NCBI GenBank assembly: GCA_029838195.1
Contig: JALGVJ010000014.1
Span: 32,796-96,795 of the forward strand
Source: Promethearchaeota archaeon
GTDB taxonomy: Archaea; Asgardarchaeota; Lokiarchaeia; Sigyniarchaeales; SOKP01
Length of the DNA stretch: 64,000 nt
Direction of reading: 5' to 3'
Under the pieces are notes generated by a model, which did not search any database, was not told where the DNA came from, and worked only from the letters and a program-made list of their open reading frames with translations. Positions 1 to 8,460 of this stretch are shown here, piece by piece. Made by a program: the position numbers and the translations under genes. Each line of letters starts with the position of its first letter. Positions within the stretch are counted from its first letter, which is position 1.

Positions 1-94
1 AATGAGAACCAATTCTGAATAATTTAAAATTTTCATTTTTTATTTAGATCTTAACTTTTTTATGGAACAAACTCCTTATTTTAATGAAATAAAA

Positions 95-100
95 GGAGGT
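95..100 (+). promoter_or_regulatory. Shine-Dalgarno site of the Sua5 gene
   Basis: GGAGGT lies 11 nt before the ATG at 112, one of the clearest ribosome binding sites in the window. It supports that start over later in-frame ATGs. Many other genes here start with TTG or GTG and have weaker sites. Confidence 0.7.
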
Positions 101-111
101 AGAGGAGAGCC

Positions 112-771
112 ATGGGATTCCTCATTAGAGTAGCTGGTAAAAATATTGAAGATACTAAGATGTTTTTAGATATTGCCGTAGATTACATAATTGAAGGAAA
201 GATAGTGGCATTTCCCATGGATAGCGTGTATGGTTTGGGAGGCGACCCCTTAAATCTTGACGTTATTGAGCGATTAAACCAGATTAAATTTCAGGAGGAA
301 AATAAAGGATTTTTCTTATTATTAACCGACATGGAAGAAGCAGTAAAGATAGCAGAATTCAATCCCATGGCTCTAAAATTGGCAAAGAAATTTTGGCCGG
401 GCCAACTTAATTTAGTTTTAAAGAGGAAAAGTCCTAGCATCATACCGCCTGAAGTGAGTCTGCATGCGGATACGATTGGAATCCAAGTACCTCAGAACCA
501 ACTCATTCTCACGATCTTGAACTTATTGAAAGAGAGAGGATATTTTGCGGGAATCCTGGCCACTTCTGCGAATTATTCTGATGAGCCTCCTTCGATTAGC
601 GGAAAAGAAGTAGTACGGAAATTTTTAACTCAAATAGATTTAATTTTAGATGGAGGAGTTTCTGAATTTAAAATTCCCACGACAATGGTAGATTGCACTG
701 GAGATACTCCCGTTTTTCTGCGCATTGGCGTTTTAAAGGAAGAACAGATCTTGGAGGCATTAAAAGAATGA
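112..771 (+). CDS. sua5: Sua5/YciO/YrdC family threonylcarbamoyl-AMP synthase
   Basis: This 219-residue protein has the YrdC fold. A VYGLGG motif near residue 40 corresponds to the TVYGLG nucleotide-binding element of the family, and ATSANYS near residue 150 corresponds to the SAN motif. Family members make threonylcarbamoyl-AMP from threonine, bicarbonate and ATP, the first step of tRNA t6A37 synthesis. It lacks the long C-terminal Sua5 domain, so it is the short YrdC/YciO type. A KEOPS subunit (Cgi121) encoded at 1329-1985 supports a t6A role. The ATG start follows a strong GGAGGT site. A YciO paralogue of unknown substrate is the main alternative. Confidence 0.85.
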   Translation: MGFLIRVAGKNIEDTKMFLDIAVDYIIEGKIVAFPMDSVYGLGGDPLNLDVIERLNQIKFQEENKGFFLLLTDMEEAVKIAEFNPMALKLAKKFWPGQLNLVLKRKSPSIIPPEVSLHADTIGIQVPQNQLILTILNLLKERGYFAGILATSANYSDEPPSISGKEVVRKFLTQIDLILDGGVSEFKIPTTMVDCTGDTPVFLRIGVLKEEQILEALKE

Positions 772-794
772 GAAAGAAGAGTTGATGAGATGGC

Positions 795-1337
795 TTGAAT
801 AATTTTAATCTACTTGTATCTACTTCAAGATATAATGAAATAAATGCGGAAGCCGAGATTTGGTTTTGTTTATTGCTCTGTGGGGATGATTATCCGATAA
901 TTTCCAAGTTGGATTTTCCAGGGTTAGTTATTGCGTTGACTAACAAGGATCCTAAGAAGGTAATTCAAGAGTTACGCAAAATTTTAGAGAATGACCCAAG
1001 TTTTTTCCAATTCATTTTAAAAATCATTCCAATAGACATGGTATGTTATACCAATACAAATATAATTAAAGAATTAATTAAGGAATCGTATAGAAAATAT
1101 ATTGATGAACATGAAACTTTTAGAATAATTTTAAATCGTAGAAAGCATGAAAATATCGAGCGTGAAACATTCATAAATACTATTGCTAGCGTGATCGATA
1201 ATAAAGTAGATTTGGAAAATCCGGATAAAATTGTGAGAATTGAAATTTTAGGTAATACATGTGGTATTGCGTTCCTCAAGAATGGGGATATCCTCCAGAT
1301 TTCTGCTGAATTTCATGAAGAGGAAAATTCATTCTAA
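795..1337 (+). CDS. THUMP-domain protein, Tan1-like
   Basis: This 180-residue protein looks like a stand-alone THUMP domain. It opens with an NFNLLVST strand and is followed by a leader region and a beta-alpha pattern ending in GNTCGIAFL. THUMP domains bind the acceptor end of tRNA; Tan1/THUMPD1 proteins help acetylate cytidine to ac4C. The start is TTG at 795, because both nearby upstream ATGs (785 and 790) run into stops within a few codons. It follows the Sua5 gene by 23 nt and probably shares its transcript. Its 3' end overlaps the convergent Cgi121 gene by 9 nt. The THUMP assignment is by pattern; the specific partner is inferred. Confidence 0.65.
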   Translation: MNNFNLLVSTSRYNEINAEAEIWFCLLLCGDDYPIISKLDFPGLVIALTNKDPKKVIQELRKILENDPSFFQFILKIIPIDMVCYTNTNIIKELIKESYRKYIDEHETFRIILNRRKHENIERETFINTIASVIDNKVDLENPDKIVRIEILGNTCGIAFLKNGDILQISAEFHEEENSF

Positions 1338-1985
1338 GGAAACTTTTTCTAAACTTAATAATGCCATTTCTTCACATATTAAGTCCAATAATACTTTTTC
1401 TGCTATTTCAGGTTCCGAGTAGAGGGTATTCAAGGATCCCTGTTTTATTCCATGGGATTCCAGAATGATTTTAATTTGCTCCTTATTAAATTTATAGAAA
1501 TTTTTAATTTTTTCTAATTTATTGCTTGTTAAGCTTTCAAATTTCACATCACATTCTTTAGTCTTAAATTGTTCTTCTACTTCTTTCATGATTTTTTCAC
1601 AATTATTTTCTGAGGAGATGATGCAGCAAGGAATTCTTTTTTTTAATAATAGTTCATTAGTAACGCCAAAATACTTGAGAGCATTAATAATTTGCCGATT
1701 AGCGGATAAATAGAGGAGGAATTCAATATTTTTAGATTGAGAGATATTAGTGTTATTAGCAAAAGCTTTTTGAACAAAATAAATAGCAGAATAAACATGA
1801 TCTTCATTTAAAATGTATTCGTCATTGAAAAGTTGGATGACAACCTGATTATTTTTTTTTTGAATGGAATCAATAACTTTAAAAGCGGAATCCAAGTCAA
1901 GATTACTCTTTTGAAGATCTAATTGGCACAATCCTACAAAATATAATAGTTCTAAATCTTCAATATAAAATTCTTCTACAATCAT
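1329..1985 (-). CDS. cgi121: KEOPS complex subunit Cgi121
   Basis: This 218-residue protein matches the Cgi121/TPRKB family. The best signature is a helical segment around residues 65-105 reading VQKAF, then NIEFLLYLSANRQI and ALKYFGV, which parallels the family pattern 'AF, LLYxSxxRQI, xxxxGI'. Cgi121 binds the 3' CCA end of tRNA and activates Bud32 in the KEOPS complex, which transfers threonylcarbamoyl to A37. A second KEOPS subunit, Pcc1, is encoded at 6152-6424 and a YrdC-type enzyme lies upstream on the other strand. The C-terminal about 70 residues are helical and longer than in minimal Cgi121 proteins. Confidence 0.75.
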   Translation of the reverse strand: MIVEEFYIEDLELLYFVGLCQLDLQKSNLDLDSAFKVIDSIQKKNNQVVIQLFNDEYILNEDHVYSAIYFVQKAFANNTNISQSKNIEFLLYLSANRQIINALKYFGVTNELLLKKRIPCCIISSENNCEKIMKEVEEQFKTKECDVKFESLTSNKLEKIKNFYKFNKEQIKIILESHGIKQGSLNTLYSEPEIAEKVLLDLICEEMALLSLEKVSLE

Positions 1986-1998
1986 GCGTGGTCACGGT

Positions 1999-2766
1999 TC
2001 ATAATGGTAAAGTCCATTGAAGCCAAGAGGGCATTTGAGAGAAATTAATTCTGATAATAATTAAACATATTAGAAAGAATATTAAGTAACTGGTAAAGAA
2101 CCAATCTTTTAAAGTGTATTTGATTTCATGATAAAAGGTCCTTCTTTTCTTGGAGCCAAAGGCTCTTGATTCTAAAGCTTCAGCCACGTTAAATGCTCTC
2201 CTGATAGAACATATTATCAAGGGAATTAATAAGGGAAATAAATTCTTGATCTGATTAATAATGCCTTTTTGTTCCATTTCATATCCCCTACTTTTTTGGG
2301 CATCGATGATGTTCTGAGCTTCCATGGCTATTGTCGGTACGAACCGAAAGGCTAATGAAAATGAAAATCCATATTCATAGGGAATTTTTATGGAGATTAA
2401 AGAAAGTGCTAAATCATTCGGATCCACGGTTAAAAAAAAGATGGAGAATGCAGAGAGCATGATCATTATTCTCAATACCATGGCCAAGGCAAAATTTAAT
2501 GAGAGAAAAAGGGTATTAAGTAGGATGATGAGAAAGATGAGAAAAGACATGCCTTGCACGCTTTTCCACCATTCTTTTATCATTTTGCCTAATAATACGA
2601 TAGGGAGGATGCTTATAAAAATGATAAATAAGGGCATGATTTCCGTGAAAAGCAAGGCACTAATAGCGTAAGTTAAAGCAAATAGGAATTTCGCACGGGG
2701 ATCTAACTCATGAATTAAAGAATCTTTTTTAAGAAACTTGAAGGCTTCTAAAAATTGTAGGGACAT
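1999..2766 (-). CDS. ecfT: ECF transporter transmembrane component EcfT
   Basis: The 255-residue protein has about five to six hydrophobic segments. A charged cytoplasmic region contains AQKSRGYE, and a second coupling motif ALESRAFG lies near residue 200. These Ala-Arg-Gly type motifs are the EcfT (CbiQ family) signatures that dock on the two ATPases. It is the last gene of a three-gene unit with the ATPases at 2778-3632 and 3645-4490, spaced 11-12 nt apart. An energizing module of this kind takes up vitamins or metal ions together with a substrate-binding S component. No S component is visible nearby, so the substrate cannot be inferred. Confidence 0.88.
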   Translation of the reverse strand: MSLQFLEAFKFLKKDSLIHELDPRAKFLFALTYAISALLFTEIMPLFIIFISILPIVLLGKMIKEWWKSVQGMSFLIFLIILLNTLFLSLNFALAMVLRIMIMLSAFSIFFLTVDPNDLALSLISIKIPYEYGFSFSLAFRFVPTIAMEAQNIIDAQKSRGYEMEQKGIINQIKNLFPLLIPLIICSIRRAFNVAEALESRAFGSKKRRTFYHEIKYTLKDWFFTSYLIFFLICLIIIRINFSQMPSWLQWTLPL

Positions 2767-2777
2767 GTTTCTTTAAT

Positions 2778-3632
2778 TTAACTATTTCCTCTTGTTTTTA
2801 AAAATTCTTGAATAAATTGTATCATATCGTTAGGACTATGAATCTCTTTAGTAATTTTAATGCCCATTTGTTCTAAAGACTCTTTAAACGAATAAATTTG
2901 GGGTAAAATGAGAGAGCCTTTTTTAATCAATGCTTTATTTTTTAATACTAATCTTGTCGGGCCATCTGCCAAAATTTCTCCCTTTTGCATTAAAATTATT
3001 CGAGGCAGATGTTCCATCGCAAATTCTACATCATGGGTGACGATAATAATAGTTTTTTTCTTTTTCTTTTCCTTTTCTAAAAGCTTTAAGAAGAATTGGT
3101 TGTTTTTATAATCTTGTCCAATGGTAGGTTCATCAAAGATTAAGATTTCGGGATCTCTACAGATGATGGAAGCAACGGAGAGTTTTTTCATTTCGCCTCC
3201 TGAAAGATTTAAGGGAGAGCGGGTTTTATATTGATTTAAATCAAAATCCGTGAGGATCGATTGAATAATCTTATTGTATTCTTCTTTATTGATATCTGTA
3301 CTTTTTAAGGAGAATTTGATTTCATCTTCTACCGTATTAGAAAATAATTGATGATTGGGATTTTGAAAAACAAGACCAATTTCTTTTGATAAAGAGGCTG
3401 TAGATTCGGTATTAATATCATTTCCTTTATAAAATATCGACCCTCGAGTAGGACGGAGGAGTCCATTAAACATTTTGATTAAAGTTGTTTTTCCAGCTCC
3501 ATTACTTCCCATTAATCCCACAATTTCACCTTTTTGTACAGAAAAAGTAATATCTTTAAGCACATTCTCATGAGTATTCGGATATTTATACCAAACATGT
3601 AGTACGCTAAGAATGGGAGGTTTTTCGGTCAT
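2778..3632 (-). CDS. ecfA: ECF transporter ATPase, second copy
   Basis: This is a 284-residue ABC ATPase. Walker A is GSNGAGKTTL near residue 43, the Q-loop is VFQNPNHQLF, the signature is LNLSGGEMKK, Walker B is ILIFDEPT, and the H-loop is IIVTHD. The VFQNP(N/E)xQ signature is typical of cobalt/ECF-type ATPases. It forms a heterodimer in energizing modules with the adjacent ATPase at 3645-4490 and the EcfT protein at 1999-2766. The C-terminal about 60 residues form an ECF-type dimerization extension. The gene lies in a compact minus-strand operon. Confidence 0.9.
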   Translation of the reverse strand: MTEKPPILSVLHVWYKYPNTHENVLKDITFSVQKGEIVGLMGSNGAGKTTLIKMFNGLLRPTRGSIFYKGNDINTESTASLSKEIGLVFQNPNHQLFSNTVEDEIKFSLKSTDINKEEYNKIIQSILTDFDLNQYKTRSPLNLSGGEMKKLSVASIICRDPEILIFDEPTIGQDYKNNQFFLKLLEKEKKKKKTIIIVTHDVEFAMEHLPRIILMQKGEILADGPTRLVLKNKALIKKGSLILPQIYSFKESLEQMGIKITKEIHSPNDMIQFIQEFLKTRGNS

Positions 3633-3644
3633 TTTTTCGAGTTA

Positions 3645-4490
3645 TTATTCTAAAGAATAATTTTTGATCCAATTTATTGCGCTTTCGATTGAAATAGGGA
3701 TATTTCCTCGAAATAATCTTTTTTCCTTTAATTCATGAAAAACGGAATAAATCATGGGTTTATTAATTTCAATTTTTGGATATAGTTCTCCATTAACGAT
3801 ATTTTTGGCAGAATCATAAGCAAGCACCTTACCATCTTTCATGAGTATGATCTCATCCACTAAAGGCATAATTAGATCCATGCGATGCTCGCTAATAATT
3901 ACGGTTAATTCCAATTTTTTTTGAATCTCTTTTAACACGGAGAGAATTTTACGAGCAAAATAGGGATCGAGAGTAGCAGTAGGTTCATCCAAAACCAAGA
4001 TCTTTGGCTCTAAAACGAGAATTGAAGCAATAGCTACTCTTTGTTGCTCTCCTCCGCTTAAATTAAAAGGTGCTTTATCCATGAGATGCTGAATGTCCAT
4101 TAATTCCGATACTTGTTCAATTTTTTCTTTAATGATTTCTCTGGGTACTCCTAAGTTTTCCAAGCCAAAAGCAATTTCATATTCCACGTTCATGGCAATG
4201 AGTTGATTTTCAGGATTTTGAAACACGATGCCAACTTCCGTGGACAAATCAGCTATTGACGTGGTCGTGGTATCTTTTCCATTTACGAATACATTACCTT
4301 TATAATAGCCGGCATAAAATTGGGGAATTAGACCATTCATGCATCTAATTAGGGAAGTCTTACCCGAACCCGTTTCTCCTGCTAATAAAATGAATTTATT
4401 TTTAGAAATTTTTAAATTGATATCATCTAGGGCATGTTTTTCATTTCCTTTATAGCGAAAATAAAAATGTTTAAATTCTATTATAGCCAT
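3645..4490 (-). CDS. ecfA: ECF transporter ATPase, first copy
   Basis: This is a 281-residue ABC ATPase. Walker A is GETGSGKTSL near residue 38, the Q-loop is VFQNPENQLI, the signature is FNLSGGEQQR, Walker B is ILVLDEPT, and the H-loop is IISEHR. The ordinary His of the H-loop is present. It is the first gene of the ecfA-ecfA-ecfT unit. Its low similarity to the second ATPase outside the motifs fits the asymmetric A/A' pairs of group II ECF transporters. Confidence 0.9.
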   Translation of the reverse strand: MAIIEFKHFYFRYKGNEKHALDDINLKISKNKFILLAGETGSGKTSLIRCMNGLIPQFYAGYYKGNVFVNGKDTTTTSIADLSTEVGIVFQNPENQLIAMNVEYEIAFGLENLGVPREIIKEKIEQVSELMDIQHLMDKAPFNLSGGEQQRVAIASILVLEPKILVLDEPTATLDPYFARKILSVLKEIQKKLELTVIISEHRMDLIMPLVDEIILMKDGKVLAYDSAKNIVNGELYPKIEINKPMIYSVFHELKEKRLFRGNIPISIESAINWIKNYSLE

Positions 4491-4531
4491 GAATGCTTAC
4501 TTCTTTTCCGCTAATTAATGTATTAAAACGG

Positions 4532-5581
4532 TCATTCATTTAAAATTTTTAGAATTTTTTTTAGGATTTCTTCAACCGTGCGTTCTAATGATTTTTGACC
4601 ATTAAGGGAGGCTGCGCACGGATGTCCTCCTCCATTTCCATCGGATATATCAGAGACCGATTGAAGAATTTCACTTAAATTCAATCCATATTGATCACAT
4701 AATTTCATTTTAGCTCGCATGCTGATTCTAAAATGTTCTCGCCTTTTTTTTGAGTATACCAAGCTAACATCGCATCCAATTTTTACTAAAAGAGAAGCCA
4801 AATCCGCTTCATGGCTTCCCACGTGAGAGATTCCAATTAGCCACCCCTTTTTTTTCATGAGCTTAAGTCTTTGTAGGCCTTTAATCATCGCAATTTTCTC
4901 GGAAAGGGAAGGCTCCTCTTCAAGCATTTCCATGACATCCTTGATCAGTATGTCTTTTTCATTAAGAAGTAAAGCCGCTCTTTTGATGGTATCATTATTT
5001 CCATGCATGAAAAACCCGCTATCAATTAAAAGACCGGCGAGTAATAGAAATTTAAGGGAAGTAGGTAATTTAATATCAAGGATTTTACCAATTTCCCAGA
5101 TGATTTCAGAAGTGGAAGAAAATTGAGGAAGAATGAGATTAAATTCGGTTAAATTAGAATTCTGTTTCATTATTGTCGGAACATGATGATCAATAAAAAA
5201 ATAGGGGTAATTTTTTAGCGTGAAATTTAATTCTCTCATGAAAGTAATTTGATTCGGATTATTTGTATCTAATATAATGATAACATCGCCAAGGAAAGAT
5301 GGGGGATTAGACTCCAACTCAATTGATATTTCGGGAAATTTTTGTTTAAATTTATGAAGATAAGTTTGAGATGATTTTGATAAGCGAGCATGAAGGATGA
5401 ACTTTTTTTTTTTATCTTGGAAAGCAAGGGTGAGAACGTGTTTAAAAACAACCAATGAGGCAAGTGCATCAATATCCGCTTGATCATGAGTAGTTAATAG
5501 AATTTTAGATTTATCCTTGAGAAAAGCTATTATTTTAAAAACCACTTGTTCAAGTTCAGATGCTTGATTATTCTTTTTCAA
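4532..5581 (-). CDS. DHH/DHHA1 family phosphoesterase
   Basis: The 349-residue protein has both domains of the DHH superfamily. The N-terminal domain has a TTHDQADIDALAS motif near residue 30, ILDTN and the signature DHHVP near residue 140. The C-terminal DHHA1 domain ends in a GNGGGHPCAAS motif near residue 315. These Asp and His residues bind Mn2+ for phosphodiester hydrolysis. The layout is that of NrnA/RecJ-like exopolyphosphatase or nanoRNase proteins. In archaea, relatives are often encoded next to prefoldin and Pcc1 genes downstream of the exosome genes, as here. Whether the substrate is short RNA, DNA ends or a dinucleotide cannot be told from sequence. Confidence 0.8.
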   Translation of the reverse strand: MKKNNQASELEQVVFKIIAFLKDKSKILLTTHDQADIDALASLVVFKHVLTLAFQDKKKKFILHARLSKSSQTYLHKFKQKFPEISIELESNPPSFLGDVIIILDTNNPNQITFMRELNFTLKNYPYFFIDHHVPTIMKQNSNLTEFNLILPQFSSTSEIIWEIGKILDIKLPTSLKFLLLAGLLIDSGFFMHGNNDTIKRAALLLNEKDILIKDVMEMLEEEPSLSEKIAMIKGLQRLKLMKKKGWLIGISHVGSHEADLASLLVKIGCDVSLVYSKKRREHFRISMRAKMKLCDQYGLNLSEILQSVSDISDGNGGGHPCAASLNGQKSLERTVEEILKKILKILNE

Positions 5582-5708
5582 AAAAACCGCATCCTATTCT
5601 CATGAATTATACTAATTAGATTGAATGAACGGGATGTTAAAAAAACTTGAAATAATCAGAAAAAAAGCAAGAATCCTTTTCTATAATCCCTTGAAGGAAC
5701 ATATTGAT

Positions 5709-6071
5709 TTAAACGCTCTGATTGCGCAAATCTGATTCAAGCGATTTTCTCATGGTATCAATTTGATTTTTCGTGCGGTCGAGCTTTTGTGCTAAGGTCT
5801 TAGATCTCATTTCTAGCGTTGCTTTCATTGACTTTTTTTCCGCCAATAATTTATTTCTATCGCAGCGGACTAATATACCGCCTATCGATTTATATACAAT
5901 TTCCTCGGGATTTGTTTTTTCTAATTCTTCGATAGCTAATTCCGTTTCTCGCAACGAGGTATCAATTTTAAGTTTTTGAGCAGTTAAATAGTCAAAAGTT
6001 TGCTGTAATTTCTGAAAGTTCAATATTTTTTGTTTAACATCTTCGCTTAAATTATCTAAATTAATTGACAT
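5709..6071 (-). CDS. pfdB: prefoldin beta subunit
   Basis: The 120-residue protein has two long helices flanking a short beta-hairpin region (YKSIGGILVRC around residue 60), the canonical prefoldin beta layout and length. Four beta and two alpha subunits form a jellyfish-shaped chaperone that hands unfolded proteins to the thermosome. It sits downstream of pcc1 in the conserved archaeal exosome superoperon order. Confidence 0.9.
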   Translation of the reverse strand: MSINLDNLSEDVKQKILNFQKLQQTFDYLTAQKLKIDTSLRETELAIEELEKTNPEEIVYKSIGGILVRCDRNKLLAEKKSMKATLEMRSKTLAQKLDRTKNQIDTMRKSLESDLRNQSV

Positions 6072-6151
6072 GATTTTTTCTTCAATCTTTCTTTTTTAAT
6101 TATATTATTTTATTGGGTTATTAGAAATGTTAAAAAATTTTGGATTTTAAT

Positions 6152-6424
6152 TCATGATTGGGCAATGATCTGAATTGAATTTTCTACGATTTTTCCTAAC
6201 GTAATGATATCATTGATGGAGGCTCGAAACGCCGTGATATCCTTGCTCTTAATTTCAAAGGATAATAAATTTTTTTTCTTTTTTTTCATACTAATTTGGG
6301 AGCGTTTTGTTTGAAGTCTTTTTAATTCGGGAAGATAAGAATTATACGCAATATTTCGATATCGTGAATTGTTAAAAATAAAATTAATCTTCCCTTGAAT
6401 AAAAAAAGCGCTCGAAATTTGCAT
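6152..6424 (-). CDS. pcc1: KEOPS complex subunit Pcc1
   Basis: This 90-residue protein ends with DITAFRASINDIITLGKIVE, matching the helix of Pcc1 that forms the KEOPS dimer interface (usual pattern D-x-T/S-A-L/F-R-A). Pcc1 bridges KEOPS and binds the Kae1 subunit for t6A synthesis. The gene overlaps the eL43 stop by one base (6424) and precedes prefoldin beta, its usual place in archaea. The middle carries a Lys-rich stretch. Identification rests on the C-terminal motif plus gene order. Confidence 0.8.
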   Translation of the reverse strand: MQISSAFFIQGKINFIFNNSRYRNIAYNSYLPELKRLQTKRSQISMKKKKKNLLSFEIKSKDITAFRASINDIITLGKIVENSIQIIAQS

Positions 6425-6726
6425 TATTCTTCAATTACTTCCAATTCTCTTTGCTTGCGTTTAGAGATTCTGGAAGATTCTAATCCTCTTTGGGTTATTA
6501 TATAATAGGCACCGCCCGTAAATTTCGCATCACATTTTCTACAATGCCATATACCAGTAGAAACTCTATGGACGGCTCCTCTATACTCGCAACGAGGACA
6601 TTTGATCTTCCCCTTCTCCCGTTCCATGACTTTTCTCCAGCGCTTTCTTAAAGTGGTACCGTATCGAGCACCAAATCTCCCGCTAATACCGCTCTTTGAT
6701 TTTTTTCTTGCCAAAACCCGCACCAA
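6424..6726 (-). CDS. rpl37ae: ribosomal protein eL43 (L37Ae)
   Basis: The 100-residue protein has the basic N-terminus with SGRFGARYG and a zinc ribbon of two CxxC pairs, CPRC and CRKC, about 18 residues apart (near residues 43 and 61), diagnostic of eL43. It is a structural protein of the large subunit. The reading starts at a TTG, followed at once by an in-frame GTG that is an equally possible start. It heads the downstream half of the exosome superoperon. The small RNA polymerase gene rpoP, usually between eL43 and pcc1 in archaea, is missing here because the two genes overlap by one base. Confidence 0.93.
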   Translation of the reverse strand: MVRVLARKKSKSGISGRFGARYGTTLRKRWRKVMEREKGKIKCPRCEYRGAVHRVSTGIWHCRKCDAKFTGGAYYIITQRGLESSRISKRKQRELEVIEE

Positions 6727-6835
6727 TCAATAATTAATCTTGAGTATTAAATGTTCAAACATGAAATAAAATAAAATTTTTACTAATTTCATGATTTTCT
6801 GGCAAAATTAATAGAGACAAAAAAAAATTTTGGGG

Positions 6836-7675
6836 TTAAGACCCATATTGTCTTAAATTCAATTTTTTTCTAAGATCTTCTGCGATTTCTAAAGTTTTTT
6901 TACCCAAAAATTTCAACTCATCAATACTAAACGTAGCAGGACCACTTTTTTGAATGGAGGTGATCTTATTATTTTCCGTTACTGAAATGGAGATTCTCCC
7001 ATCTGAGACTAATTCTTCTGGCAGACTGGGGTCTAAAAATAAAATATCATCGATTTTACCATATGTTACAACGATGGGTAATTCATTAATGATTTGATTA
7101 CTCGTCAAATAATTTCCAGTCCATTCCACGCTTCCACCATTGTCTCCTTCTTTCCATTTTCCTTCCGGAATGCGCATTGAAAGTAAGGCTGTTAAAGCTC
7201 CAATCCCTCCACAATCCACTAAATTTCCCCCATGATTAATCACATACATGTCCACGTATAATATATAAACTGCCTTTCCTTCCTTGATACATAATTTTTT
7301 TGTTTGAAGGCAATCTGCATGACGAATTCCTCTATCCACGACTCTCGCTAATTCTATGGATTGCTCATCTGGAGGGCCACTTTCAAAAAGAGGAGAAGCT
7401 AAGGGAAGCAATTCTGCCATGATAGTACATACACCTTCATCAGGCTGATCGGGAAAAGGTTCTCCGATTTCATATTTCACTCCCGTAATTATCCGACTTG
7501 CAGCTAATCGAACGTCCGAAGATCCTTCTGCGGAAGCGATACAATCCGTCTTTATATTAAAATCCCGATATTCCCATAATCCTCTTCCATCTATTCGATT
7601 TTCATTTTTTAGATTGGATTTTATATAATTCTTCTCGATACTCGAAATCACTCTTTTAATATCCATCATGTTCAC
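6836..7675 (-). CDS. rrp42: exosome subunit Rrp42 (non-catalytic RNase PH-like)
   Basis: The 279-residue protein is an RNase PH-fold protein with RIDGRGLWEYR near residue 27 and the ELxPLASP region near residue 90. It lacks the catalytic Asp set, as usual for Rrp42. It pairs with Rrp41 to form the hexameric ring of the archaeal exosome, which degrades and tails RNA 3' to 5'. The start overlaps the stop of rrp41 by 4 nt, implying translational coupling. The order psmA-SBDS-rrp4-rrp41-rrp42 is the classical archaeal exosome superoperon. Confidence 0.93.
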   Translation of the reverse strand: MNMMDIKRVISSIEKNYIKSNLKNENRIDGRGLWEYRDFNIKTDCIASAEGSSDVRLAASRIITGVKYEIGEPFPDQPDEGVCTIMAELLPLASPLFESGPPDEQSIELARVVDRGIRHADCLQTKKLCIKEGKAVYILYVDMYVINHGGNLVDCGGIGALTALLSMRIPEGKWKEGDNGGSVEWTGNYLTSNQIINELPIVVTYGKIDDILFLDPSLPEELVSDGRISISVTENNKITSIQKSGPATFSIDELKFLGKKTLEIAEDLRKKLNLRQYGS

Positions 7676-8460
7676 TCTTCGCCTCTTTCTTGGTTATTTT
7701 TTTCATTTTGTTGAGATATTCGTTCTTGAATATCGATATATTTACGTTTTAAAGCATCTTTCTGGAGGTCATATATCTTTTTCAAGGCTTCTGTTGCCAA
7801 ATCTAAACATTCATTATATTCTTCTAACGTCATGTCTCCATCAAATTGTAAAAGAGAAAATTCATTATTGAACCAAGTCATTGCACACGGAAGGTCTGCT
7901 TCTCCCGCTTTGTCTTCAATGCCACTCAAGTCAACGATTAATTTTCCATCAATTTTACCAACGGCAACAGCCGTTACTAAGCTTCTCATGGGAATACCCG
8001 CATCAGCTAAAGCTAACGAAGCTACCGTGGTACTTGCACATCGCGTTCCCCCATCGGCATCAATAACTTGAATAAAGACTTCAAAACTCGTTCCCGGATA
8101 TAATTCGAGGAACAAAACGGGTTCCAAGCATTCACCGATGATCATGGAAATTTCCTTTTCCCTACGTCCCGGAGCGGGGCGTTTTCTTTCAAATACGGAA
8201 AACGTGGACATTCGGTAAAAAACCCGTAATATGCCCCGGTCTGGTTTAGCAAGATGATGAGGGTGGACTTCTCTGGGTCCGTAGACCGCTGCATAAATCT
8301 TATTGTTTCCCCATTCAATATATGCACTCCCGTCTGCATTATCAATAACTCCTACTTCCATTTTTATGGGCCTTAATTCAAATAGATCTCTACCATCCAG
8401 ACGTTTACCATCTTCTCGGAATAATTTTTCCGGATATTCATCTTTTATTAATAACGTCAT
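7672..8460 (-). CDS. rrp41: exosome catalytic subunit Rrp41
   Basis: This 262-residue RNase PH-fold protein has RLDGRDLFELR near residue 20, the phosphate and RNA binding segment PGRREKE near residue 95, and the active-site region DKAGEADLP near residue 185 with the catalytic Asp. It is the phosphorolytic subunit of the exosome. The C-terminus is an acidic-basic tail. It abuts rrp4 and overlaps rrp42, so the three subunits are probably made together. Confidence 0.94.
   Translation of the reverse strand: MTLLIKDEYPEKLFREDGKRLDGRDLFELRPIKMEVGVIDNADGSAYIEWGNNKIYAAVYGPREVHPHHLAKPDRGILRVFYRMSTFSVFERKRPAPGRREKEISMIIGECLEPVLFLELYPGTSFEVFIQVIDADGGTRCASTTVASLALADAGIPMRSLVTAVAVGKIDGKLIVDLSGIEDKAGEADLPCAMTWFNNEFSLLQFDGDMTLEEYNECLDLATEALKKIYDLQKDALKRKYIDIQERISQQNEKNNQERGEE

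Noticed and set aside
7832..8345. Open frames opposite rrp41
   Set aside because: Shadows of the highly conserved rrp41 gene.
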